Origin: Bradyrhizobium sp. ISRA464
GTDB lineage: Bacteria > Pseudomonadota > Alphaproteobacteria > Rhizobiales > Xanthobacteraceae
Reading direction: 5' to 3'
Length of the DNA stretch: 64,000 nt
NCBI RefSeq assembly: GCF_029910095.1
Contig: NZ_CP094526.1
Coordinates: 4,340,001-4,404,000, forward strand
Made by a program: the position numbers and the translations under genes. Under the pieces are notes generated by a model that worked only from the letters and a program-made list of their open reading frames with translations, was not told the origin of the DNA and did no database searches. Of this stretch, positions 41,175 to 48,712 are shown in pieces; position 1 is the stretch's first letter; each line of letters starts with the position of its first letter.

Positions 41175-41486
41175 TTACCAATAGTGGTGCCAATAGTGGT
41201 GCCAATAATGGTGTCGATAGTACGGCCTGCCGTAGTACCCGCCATAATAGGCGTAGGGTCCCGGCTCATAGTAGCCGTAATAGCGCGGCCCATAATAGTA
41301 CCCGGGATAGTAAGCCGGCCCGTAGTAGGGGCCGTAAGCGCCCGCCACGCCCGCAGCGATAGCGCCGGCAGCCAGGCCGAAGGCCAGGCCAGGCCCAATC
41401 CCGATATGGCGCGCCTGCGCTGGCGCGCTGACCATGGTCGCGCCAACCGTCGCGACCGTCGCCAGAACAGCCAATGCCTTTTTCAT
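41175..41486 (-). CDS. small secreted Tyr/Gly/Pro-rich protein
   Basis: A 103-aa exported protein: signal peptide MKKALAVLATVATVGATMVS...AQA, a glycine/alanine hydrophobic stretch (GLAFGLAAGAIAAGVAG), then a Tyr/Pro/Gly-rich tail ending in tandem HHYW units. The tail's DNA at 41178-41213 consists of three 12-bp units (ccaatagtggtg), so its copy number may vary between strains. Start at 41486 is fixed by the signal peptide. Function unknown; it ends in a strong terminator. Confidence 0.75.
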   Translation of the reverse strand: MKKALAVLATVATVGATMVSAPAQARHIGIGPGLAFGLAAGAIAAGVAGAYGPYYGPAYYPGYYYGPRYYGYYEPGPYAYYGGYYGRPYYRHHYWHHYWHHYW

Positions 41487-41684
41487 GCGCAACCTCCTCA
41501 CATGATCTGACAAATTAACGCCTGATAAATTAACGCAAGCGGACAGCGTTGGTTGCAGGTCGGGGCGTCGACACGAACGACCGGGTTCCATAGCCATGCG
41601 ATTGCGCAGGGCTACCATCAGTTAGTGCATGAACAAAAAGACAACCTTGGGGTTAGAAGGTGGGAATAAGTCAGGGTTGGCATC

Positions 41685-41786
41685 ATGCCGGCGTGGATGG
41701 AACTTCTGCTCAACGTGATGGGCTTTGCCGGCTTCATCGGCATTGCGATGTATCACAAGCATCCGAATGGAAAGCTGCCTGATTGA
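41685..41786 (+). CDS. 33-aa small membrane protein
   Basis: MPAWMELLLNVMGFAGFIGI followed by AMYHKHPNGKLPD: one hydrophobic helix and a short basic tail. Very similar tiny proteins (MPxWMxLLLNVxGxAGF) occur in Bradyrhizobium annotation as I recall. No strong Shine-Dalgarno is visible (cagggttggcatc before the ATG). Confidence 0.5.
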   Translation: MPAWMELLLNVMGFAGFIGIAMYHKHPNGKLPD

Positions 41787-42211
41787 GCGATCGGCGGCGG
41801 CGCTAATTGGGCTTCTGCGGCCCAGCCGGGGCATGCGCCAGCCTGCTCGCCGTCACTAAGACGCGTCACCTTCCGGCCTCGGCCAAAGCCAGAAACTGAT
41901 CACCACGACGATTGCGCGGAACATTAGCCCGACGCCAACTCGTGTCGGTTGACCAATCCGCAATGTGAGATGTCGGCATCATGGCCGCCATAGCAGCACA
42001 ACGCCGCCACAAGCTGCAGCAGTACGGAACGGGGTCCGCTGGCCAAGGCCGGCACTTTGGCAAATGCCAAAATCGTCCACCGCTTACTCAGCGGTTATCC
42101 GCAGCAAATCCACAGGGGTGATAATCGAATTTATCAAGCAAATGCGTGATCTTGCTGCGCACATATCCACACCCCATTCGCCCGCGCGCCGCATTCGCCA
42201 CGCCCCCGACG
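41787..42211. other. intergenic region with DnaA-box-like cluster
   Basis: No convincing gene in about 425 bases. Within 77 bases lie ttatccgca (42095-42103), aaatccaca (42106-42114) and atatccaca (42163-42171), one, two and one mismatches from the DnaA box ttatccaca. This may be chance or a small DnaA-binding cluster. Confidence 0.35.
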
Positions 42212-42559
42212 TCAGACCTCCGCCAACCACTTCAGAGTAGCCCGAAAACTCAGGCTGCGTGTTCCCACCAGCACGGTGCCGAATGCATCCGCGCCGTCCT
42301 CCCCGAACGTGCCCGAGAAGCCGCTATGGACCTCCCGCCCGCCGGCCAGCGGCCGCACGAACGGATCCGGCAACGGCGTGTGCTGGCTGGTGCTGAGATG
42401 TCCCTTCCAGGTCCCGTCACCGACCGTGTAGGCGCCGATCGACCAGAAATAAGGACCGCCGCCGATGAGGAGGCCATCGCGTAAGATCAGGATGCCGCTG
42501 TCGCGCCCCCTTACGCCGTCGGTCATATGCATGTGAACCGAGTAAAGCCCGTTCTTCAT
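42212..42559 (-). CDS. GrlR-like regulatory protein
   Basis: A 115-aa beta-rich soluble protein, MKNGLYSVHMHMTDGVRGRD..., with ILRDGLLIGGGPYFWSIGAYT and GTWKGHLSTSQHT, the pattern of the GrlR family, named after the negative regulator of the enteropathogenic E. coli type III secretion island. Many rhizobial and environmental genomes carry such proteins with no linked secretion genes; their role there is unknown. Nothing type III-related is in this window. Confidence 0.7.
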   Translation of the reverse strand: MKNGLYSVHMHMTDGVRGRDSGILILRDGLLIGGGPYFWSIGAYTVGDGTWKGHLSTSQHTPLPDPFVRPLAGGREVHSGFSGTFGEDGADAFGTVLVGTRSLSFRATLKWLAEV

Positions 42560-42733
42560 CCGTCGCGCCGCTTGCCTCTCGCTGCAGCATTATTGCGCGA
42601 ACCGGGGTGATCCGCGAGCGGCCTCATGTCGCGATTTGGCTCACCCGACAGATCCGGAGACCAAGGTATCCCGTCAGAATTTATTCACAATTCGTTAAGA
42701 AGGCGCAGGCAAGGTCGGGCGGGAGGAAGAGCC

Positions 42734-42907
42734 ATGCTCATCTATCCGGTGCCTGTCGAAGTCACACGAGCCAGAGTGCAACTCGTCGCCGACCAGACGG
42801 CGAAGGCCGAGCCTCGCATTGTCAGCGAGGACGTGCTGGACGTGTTCGCCGCCAAGAACAAGGCCGACCGCGACGCCGTGGAAACCATCCTCGATATCAA
42901 GGCGTGA
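42734..42907 (+). CDS. 57-aa hypothetical protein
   Basis: MLIYPVPVEVTRARVQLVAD ... VLDVFAAKNKADRDAVETIL: a small soluble protein with a beta start and helical end. GGGAGGAAGAGCC precedes the ATG at 42734. The end of the gene is duplicated: an 18-bp unit containing the stop codon occurs twice in tandem at 42893-42928. Family unknown to me. Confidence 0.55.
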   Translation: MLIYPVPVEVTRARVQLVADQTAKAEPRIVSEDVLDVFAAKNKADRDAVETILDIKA

Positions 42908-42928
42908 CCTGATATCAAGGCGTGACCT
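42893..42928. repeat. 18-bp tandem duplication across a stop codon
   Basis: gatatcaaggcgtgacct occurs twice back to back (42893-42910, 42911-42928). The first copy carries the TGA of the 57-aa protein gene, so the second is non-coding. Confidence 0.9.
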
Positions 42929-43099
42929 GCCGCAACCCGGCACGCGTCAGTCTGTGTCGCAGCGCGGCCTATCCAAATCGTGACCCCACACATGCCGAAC
43001 CGGCTGGATAGCACCCTGCCGCAGCGGGCGTTTTGCTGCTATTGAGGGCACGAACCATTCAACCAAAACCATCTCCGGAAAACTCCAGGGAGCCCAACC

Positions 43100-43552
43100 A
43101 TGCGCTATCTCCACACCATGCTGCGCGTCCGCAACCTCGATACGGCGCTGAAATTCTATCAGGACGCTCTGGGCCTCAAGGAAGTGCGCCGCATCGACAA
43201 TGACAAGGGGCGCTTCACGCTGGTGTTCCTTTGCGCGCCCGAGGACCAGCATTTGCTCAAGGCGCTGCCGCAGACGCGCGGCGCGCCACTGGTCGAACTC
43301 ACCTACAACTGGGACGAGGAGAAATACGGCGAGGACCGCTATTTCGGTCACCTCGCCTATGAGGTCGACGATATCTACGCGACCTGCGAGAAGCTGATGA
43401 AGATGGGTGTCACCATCAACCGGCCGCCGCGCGACGGCAACATGGCGTTCGTGCGCTCGCCCGACCTGCATTCGATTGAGCTGCTGCAGAAGGGCGATCC
43501 GAAGCCGCCGGCGGAGCCGTGGACCTCGATGCCGAATACCGGCCACTGGTAG
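43100..43552 (+). CDS. gloA: lactoylglutathione lyase (glyoxalase I)
   Basis: A 150-aa vicinal-oxygen-chelate enzyme that isomerises the methylglyoxal-glutathione hemithioacetal. The four metal ligands of GloA are in place: His 5 (MRYLHTMLRV), Glu in LVELTYNW, His in FGHLAYEVDD and Glu in DLHSIELLQ. The ATG is preceded by ccagggagccc. It lies upstream of a glutathione S-transferase gene, a sensible thiol-detoxification pairing, with a decayed small gene between. Confidence 0.95.
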   Translation: MRYLHTMLRVRNLDTALKFYQDALGLKEVRRIDNDKGRFTLVFLCAPEDQHLLKALPQTRGAPLVELTYNWDEEKYGEDRYFGHLAYEVDDIYATCEKLMKMGVTINRPPRDGNMAFVRSPDLHSIELLQKGDPKPPAEPWTSMPNTGHW

Positions 43553-43556
43553 GTCC

Positions 43557-43705
43557 TTGTACAAATTCCTCATGCACGTCCGCCATCCCGCCTACCGCCT
43601 GGTGGTGAAGGCGGACGCGCCCTTTCCGTCCGCGAAGCCGTCGATCGCGACGGCTACTCGCTGTTCAGGATCGGACTCTCACTCTCAGAGCTTCCAACAT
43701 CCTAA
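43557..43705 (+). pseudogene. remnant of a small gene with internal deletion and frame change
   Basis: One frame from TTG 43557 reads a protein-like start (YKFLMHVRHPAYRLVVKADA), and a different frame from 43628 reads a protein-like end (VREAVDRDGYSLFRIGLSLS, then ELPTS and a TAA at 43703). Together they resemble the two ends of one short protein with the middle lost. Neither frame alone is a complete gene. The interpretation is from composition and a vague family memory. Confidence 0.35.
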
Positions 43706-43830
43706 ATGCGCGTATCCGCACGCTCTGGCACCAGCGCCTCGATTTATTGCTCCTGGTACAATTCATCCCGCGCATTTCGCAAGCGGCTGCGCTAAGAACG
43801 CAGGCCGAGGACAACTGCGGGAGAGAGCGC

Positions 43831-44475
43831 GTGAGCGACAGCAAGTCACAACTGACGATCTGGGGCCGGGCCAATTCGGTCAATGTGCAGAAAGTACTGT
43901 GGTCCCTCGCCGAGCTCGACCTGCCCTATCAGCGCATCGACGCCGGCATGCAGTTCGGCAAGAACGATCAGCCCGAATATCTCGCGATGAATCCGAATGG
44001 TCGTATCCCGACGCTGGTCGACGGCGACTATGTGCTCTGGGAATCCAATTCGGTAATGCGCTATCTTTGCATGGCCTACGGCCAGGGCTCGCCGATTTAT
44101 CCGCAAGCGCCCAAGACGCGCGCCGCCGTCGACCGCTGGCTCGACTGGAGCCTGTCGACGATGCAGCCGGCCGACCGTCCGGTGTTCTGGGCGCTGGTGC
44201 GCACGCCGCCGGAAAAGCGCGACATGGTGCAGATCCAAAAAGACGTTGATGCAGAAGGCGTGGTGTGGCGGGTTGTCGAGGCCCAGGTCGCAAGCCGCCG
44301 CTTCATCGAAGGCGATCAGTTCACGATCGCCGACATCGCGCTCAGCGTTTTTGCGCGGCGCTGGCTGGGCGTCGAAGGCGTCGTCAAGCCGAAGCTACCC
44401 AACCTCGAGCGCTGGTTCGGCGAGCTCGGGCAACGGCCCGGCTTCATCCGCTTCGTCGCACCACCGATGTCATAG
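43831..44475 (+). CDS. glutathione S-transferase family protein
   Basis: A 214-aa GST. The N-terminal thioredoxin-like domain has LTIWGRANSVNVQKVLWSL, where Ser takes the catalytic position, then NPNGRIPTLVDGDYVLWESNSVMRYL (the conserved cis-Pro and glutathione-binding ESN). The C-terminal helical domain has FIEGDQFTIADIALSVFARRW with the N-capping box. The GTG at 43831 follows GGGAGAGAGCGC; an ATG at 43747 is less likely. It lies downstream of gloA. Confidence 0.9.
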   Translation: MSDSKSQLTIWGRANSVNVQKVLWSLAELDLPYQRIDAGMQFGKNDQPEYLAMNPNGRIPTLVDGDYVLWESNSVMRYLCMAYGQGSPIYPQAPKTRAAVDRWLDWSLSTMQPADRPVFWALVRTPPEKRDMVQIQKDVDAEGVVWRVVEAQVASRRFIEGDQFTIADIALSVFARRWLGVEGVVKPKLPNLERWFGELGQRPGFIRFVAPPMS

Positions 44476-44491
44476 CGAGGACAAAGGCCGC

Positions 44492-44737
44492 TCACCGCCC
44501 GGTTGACATTCCACCGCCCACGCTGATGCCGCCGCCGAGCTTCACGCAGGTGTCGCTGCCTTCCACCTTGACGAAGCCCGGTCCGAACGATGCGCAGGGA
44601 TTGCTCCGCGTCGTGCTTTTCGACGGCAAAGTCTTCCAGGCATCAGGCGGCGTCTGAAGTTTCCGTCCGTTGCTCTGCTGCGCGAGCGCGGCAGCCGGAA
44701 GCAGGACGGCGATGATGACGAAGCATGTTTTCCGCAT
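44492..44737 (-). CDS. small secreted protein with a porin-like segment
   Basis: An 81-aa protein: signal peptide MRKTCFVIIAVLLPAAALAQ, then a short mature part containing NPCASFGPGFVKVEGSDTCVKLGG, closely like the N-terminal strand of alphaproteobacterial porins (C-x-xYGxGFxxxPGTDTCxKIGG), and a Gly/Ser-rich end. The barrel is absent, so this is either a small porin-derived protein or a truncated porin. The start is fixed by the signal peptide; the frame remains open upstream to 44959 without meaning. Confidence 0.6.
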   Translation of the reverse strand: MRKTCFVIIAVLLPAAALAQQSNGRKLQTPPDAWKTLPSKSTTRSNPCASFGPGFVKVEGSDTCVKLGGGISVGGGMSTGR

Positions 44738-44768
44738 TCGGCCTTTTACCGCGCGTCGCCGATCGCGG

Positions 44769-45026
44769 CTAGCTGACGAATTTGACGCCGAACGTCTTGC
44801 CGTCCTGCCAAACCACTTCGCACGCCCGACCGGTGCGGGCGTCGCGCGAAAACGCCAGCCGTAGCTTGGCCGGCAGCGTGTTGTTGTCGTCGACCGTGAC
44901 CTTTGCGCCCGAGGACGACATATCCTCGACGACGCAGGGTCGCGCGGCAAACCCGCCATCGAGGGTGATCCAACCGGCTCGGCGCAGCGATTTGCGCACT
45001 TCGCGCTTTTTTGTTCCGAACACCAT
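44769..45026 (-). CDS. PilZ domain protein
   Basis: An 85-aa single PilZ domain: an RxxxR-like start (KREVRKSLRRAGWITL), then CVVEDMSSSGAKVTV, the D/NxSxxG motif, and CEVVWQDGKTFGVKFVS. PilZ domains bind cyclic di-GMP; the RxxxR arginines are present, so binding is plausible. Small free-standing PilZ proteins are abundant in Bradyrhizobium. GTG at 45029 is an alternative start one codon earlier. Confidence 0.88.
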   Translation of the reverse strand: MVFGTKKREVRKSLRRAGWITLDGGFAARPCVVEDMSSSGAKVTVDDNNTLPAKLRLAFSRDARTGRACEVVWQDGKTFGVKFVS

Positions 45027-45222
45027 CACGTCATCCCCAAACCTCAGCCCTAACCCCGGTCACTTTACAAACGGTTGCGAAATCGCGGCGAATTGCAGCG
45101 ATCGACGGATCGGGACTCGCGCCAGTGCTTTCGCCAATCGATGCCGGTTGGAGGAGTCCGCGACAATCCTCTGAATTTGCAGGAATTTTCGATTGCGCCG
45201 TGGCGCGCCACCCAGAACAAAT

Positions 45223-47235
45223 CTACGAATTCTTATGTAATTGAGATTGCTGTATACTTTCCGTGCATGCATGGGCCTGCGCCCCGGAGCCCAGATCGGG
45301 ACGAATGCCGTAGCGGCGCAGCTTAGCGTACACGGTGCTCTTGGCGAGACCGAGCGCGGATGCGGTGGCTGCCACATTGCCATTGAGCGATCGCAGCGTG
45401 CCTGCGATGAGATCGCGTTCAGACGACTCGGCCAACGACAGACCCTGTTCACCTCCGGTGCGCAATTCCCTCCGGCAGATGAGATCGGGCAGGTCCGAAA
45501 CTTCGATCACCTCGCCCCGCCCGGTCAGCATCAGGCTCTCGACGAGATTGCGCAGCTCTCGGACGTTGCCGGGCCAGTCATGGCCTTGCAGACGCGCGAT
45601 GCTCTCCGGTGCAAAACGGCAATCACTGATGCCATAGCGAGTCCTGGCCTGAGCGACGAAGTGTTCGACCAGCATCGGAATATCATCCGCCCGCTCCCGC
45701 AGCGGAGGCACGATGATCGGGACCACTGCCAGCCTGTAGTAAAGGTCCTTGCGGAAACGCCGTTCGTCGACCTCGATTTGCAGGTCGCGGTTCGTCGCGG
45801 CGACAAGCCGGAAGTCCACCTTGCGCGTCGTGGTTTCGCCGATGCGGTTGATCTCGCCATTCTCCAAAGCCCGCAGCAACATCGGCTGGAGGTCGAGCGG
45901 CAATTCGCCAATTTCGTCGAGGAAGAGACTTCCGCCCGAAGCGGCTTCGATCTTCCCGGCGGAGCCGCCGCGACGCGCGCCGGTGAAAGCGCCGTCCACA
46001 TAGCCGAAGAGCTCGCTGGCAAGCAGCTCGCGCGAGACGCTGCCGCAATTGACGACGACGAAGGGACGGTCGCGTCGAGGCGACGCCGCGTGGATGCCTT
46101 GCGCAAAGATCTCCTTGCCGACGCCGGTCTCGCCAAGCAGCAGGACGGGAGCGGAACTCGCGGCGACGCGACGGCATGTCTCGACCACCGCATGCATCTT
46201 CGCATTGCCGTGAACGACGTTGACGAATGCCTTCGACCCCTCGCGCGCGAGCGGCAGGCAGGTCCTGTTCGCCGCCGGCTTTGGCGCCACCATGACTGTG
46301 CCAAGGTGTTCACCCTGGTAGACCACCGGCCGCAGCCACTCCTCCTTGATCCAGGCCGGGCGTGAGGTCCCCCAAGGCCGATCATCGCTGGTCCCGAGCT
46401 GAGGAAAGTCGGGCTGGCACCGCGGCGCGCCGAGATCGCGCATGATCTGCGCCATCTCGCCATTGGCCTTGAAGGGGCGCCCGGCGCTATCGAACAACAC
46501 GGTGTGGTGCCGGTCCGTGGCAGGCAGCATCCAGAAGCACTGGTCGAGAAGCCGATAGCGCGCGTCCATCTCCATCTGGAGCAACTGGGCCTCGATCCGC
46601 GCCGCCGCCGAAATCGCCAGCGCGAGGGCCTGTCGTCCGTAGGAATCGGACAGCCCAGAAATATCGATGGCCCCGATGACAGCGCCGTCGATCGGGTCGC
46701 GAATGACCGAGGCCGAGCAGGTCCAGCGCTGGATGCCAGAGCAGAAATGTTCAGTCGCATGCACCTGGATGGCCTGGCCGGTTTCCAGCGCCGTGCCGAT
46801 CGCGTTGGTGCCGCAGGTCGTCTCGCTCCAATTGCTGCCGGGCAACAGGTGGGTCTTCTCCACCGCGTTACGCAAGGCAAGCCTGGTATCGCCCTCCAGG
46901 CGCAACACGATGCCATCGACATCGGTCAGCACCATCACTGTGCCGGTTTCGAGCATGTAGTCGCGCGCCAGCGCCATGGTCGAAGCGCCGGCATGGACCA
47001 GGCGGGTACGCTTGTCGAGCAGGCGGTGTAGCCGTTCGTCATTCATCGGCAACGGAGCCTGGCTGCGCCGGTAGTCCACGGCCGATTGCTGGCTCCGCCG
47101 CCAGGAATCATTGATCGCGGGCCGAACGACCTGCCCGCCGGCACCGGTCCCGGACATGAAGCGTTCCCAGCTTGTCAGGACGTCGCGTTCAATATCTGGA
47201 TTCGCAAAGGCTTCCTCTGGCGTCTGACCCAACAC
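45223..47235 (-). CDS. sigma-54-dependent activator (AcoR type)
   Basis: A 670-aa enhancer-binding protein. N-terminal GAF-type sensor region, then an AAA+ domain with Walker A GETGVGKE, the sigma-54 contact loop GAFTGA, Walker B GGSLFLDEIGELP and GNVRELRNLVESL, and a C-terminal Fis-type helix-turn-helix (NVAATASALGLAKSTVYAKLRRYGI). There is no receiver domain, so it senses a small molecule directly. GTG at 47235 follows GGAGGAA; the longer frame to 47343 is not family-like. It lies downstream of a BVMO-esterase pair that has a -24/-12 promoter, which it very probably activates. Confidence 0.93.
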   Translation of the reverse strand: MLGQTPEEAFANPDIERDVLTSWERFMSGTGAGGQVVRPAINDSWRRSQQSAVDYRRSQAPLPMNDERLHRLLDKRTRLVHAGASTMALARDYMLETGTVMVLTDVDGIVLRLEGDTRLALRNAVEKTHLLPGSNWSETTCGTNAIGTALETGQAIQVHATEHFCSGIQRWTCSASVIRDPIDGAVIGAIDISGLSDSYGRQALALAISAAARIEAQLLQMEMDARYRLLDQCFWMLPATDRHHTVLFDSAGRPFKANGEMAQIMRDLGAPRCQPDFPQLGTSDDRPWGTSRPAWIKEEWLRPVVYQGEHLGTVMVAPKPAANRTCLPLAREGSKAFVNVVHGNAKMHAVVETCRRVAASSAPVLLLGETGVGKEIFAQGIHAASPRRDRPFVVVNCGSVSRELLASELFGYVDGAFTGARRGGSAGKIEAASGGSLFLDEIGELPLDLQPMLLRALENGEINRIGETTTRKVDFRLVAATNRDLQIEVDERRFRKDLYYRLAVVPIIVPPLRERADDIPMLVEHFVAQARTRYGISDCRFAPESIARLQGHDWPGNVRELRNLVESLMLTGRGEVIEVSDLPDLICRRELRTGGEQGLSLAESSERDLIAGTLRSLNGNVAATASALGLAKSTVYAKLRRYGIRPDLGSGAQAHACTESIQQSQLHKNS

Positions 47236-47437
47236 GCTTCCTCCTTTGACGCGCTGAGTGGTCCAAGATCTTCTGGTTGTTAGGGGACCCCGAGCTTTAT
47301 CGCCTGATTTTGAAACCATTCCAAGCCACCGCGCAACTGACAACCGGAATCAAGGCGCAACTTTGGCGCGCCTCCGGCCGCACTGCGAAAGCCGCGAAGC
47401 CCAAAGGCGCGCCGATTGTCCTGGCCTGACAAGGCGC

Positions 47438-48631
47438 TTAGGCGGCCTTGCGTCGGTGCAGCGTGTCGTAGAAGGCCGTCTCGAAACGCATATAGCCGGT
47501 GAACGAAGCCGGATCGCCAAATGGCAGAATCTGGGTCGCCCAATAGCCGCCGAAGCCATTCTGCCGGTCGATCCAGTAGAACAGGTTCGCAAGTCCCGCC
47601 CAGCCGAGCGCGCCGGCCGGCCGGCCCGTCGGGGCCTCCTCGTCATTGACCATGAACGTGAACGACCACGATTTCGACTGGCCCGGGAAGAACTCGGCAT
47701 CGTTGGAGAGCGACTTGATCACGCCCGGCAGCGCGGTCACCTTGAGATCCCCGAGGTGGTTCTTTTCTGCCATGTTCACGGTCTCCGGTTTGAGCACCCG
47801 GCCGTGCGGGCCATTGCCGTCGTTCAGCCACATCCGAATGAAGCGCATGTAGTCGCCGACCGTGCTGTAGAGGCCGTGCCCGCCCATATGGACCTCGGGA
47901 TTCGAGGGCAATTCGAAGTCCATCGGCGTGAGCGAGCCATCGGCGTTGCGGGCATGCATGCCGGCGAGCTTGCTGCGCACGGCATCGTTGATCTCGAACG
48001 TCGTGTTCGCCATTCCGAGCGGCTTGAAGATCCGCTCGGCGAAGACTTCGCCGAGCCGCTTGCCGGTGATGCCCTCGACGACCTGACCGACCCAATCGAT
48101 GTTCGTTCCATACTCCCACTTTGAGCCGGGATCGAACAGGAGCGGCGTCATGATCGAGGCCTTGGACGCGGTGATCACGCTCGGCTGTCCGTGCTCGGTC
48201 GCCAGGCGCAAATAGTTCTCGTTGAAGAAGTCGTAGCCGAAGCCGCCGATATGCAGCAGCAGCATGCGCGTGGTCACTTCGCGTTTCGGCGCGCGGAGCT
48301 TGGGCTGGCCCTTGGCGTCGAAGCCGTCGATCACCTGCAGCTTGCCGATGTCGGGCGCATATCTCCTGGCAGGAGCATCGAGGTCGAGCCGGCCCTCTTC
48401 GATCAGTTGAAGGGCGGCGGTGCCGGTGATCGCCTTGGTTGTCGAGAAGATGGCAAAGCTCGTATCTGTCGTCATCGCGTCCGGCTTGTCGGTCCGACGC
48501 TTGCCTGCCGCGCCTTCGTAGATGTTGCCGTTGCGGTCCGTCACCATGGCGACAACGCCCGGGACACCCGGCCCCTTCGTGACCGTCTCATTGAGGATTG
48601 CATCGGCGTCTACAGCGAATTCTCTGGACAT
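47438..48631 (-). CDS. serine hydrolase of the beta-lactamase/family VIII esterase type
   Basis: A 397-aa serine hydrolase. SxxK is STTK in [23 protein letters not shown]; the Y-x-N motif is YGTN in [11 protein letters not shown]; a late GWAGLAN segment resembles the third motif. There is no signal peptide, which fits an intracellular family VIII carboxylesterase rather than a beta-lactamase. GGAGGAAACAC precedes the ATG at 48631. Placed 81 bases after a Baeyer-Villiger monooxygenase gene, it probably hydrolyses the ester that enzyme makes; the exact substrate is unknown. Confidence 0.88.
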   Translation of the reverse strand: MSREFAVDADAILNETVTKGPGVPGVVAMVTDRNGNIYEGAAGKRRTDKPDAMTTDTSFAIFSTTKAITGTAALQLIEEGRLDLDAPARRYAPDIGKLQVIDGFDAKGQPKLRAPKREVTTRMLLLHIGGFGYDFFNENYLRLATEHGQPSVITASKASIMTPLLFDPGSKWEYGTNIDWVGQVVEGITGKRLGEVFAERIFKPLGMANTTFEINDAVRSKLAGMHARNADGSLTPMDFELPSNPEVHMGGHGLYSTVGDYMRFIRMWLNDGNGPHGRVLKPETVNMAEKNHLGDLKVTALPGVIKSLSNDAEFFPGQSKSWSFTFMVNDEEAPTGRPAGALGWAGLANLFYWIDRQNGFGGYWATQILPFGDPASFTGYMRFETAFYDTLHRRKAA

Positions 48632-48712
48632 GTGTTTCCTCCGTTTGATTTTGAGAAATATGAAAAAGGAGGGCCGCGCTCGCGCGATCGATCGCACGGC
48701 CCCTCGCGGTGC

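Noticed and set aside
41178-41213. 12-bp tandem repeats as a CRISPR or regulatory array
   Set aside because: They are codons for the repeated HHYW tail of a secreted protein, without spacers.
47438-48631. Class C beta-lactamase
   Set aside because: SxxK and YxN are present but there is no signal peptide, and the gene lies in a BVMO operon; an intracellular esterase fits better.
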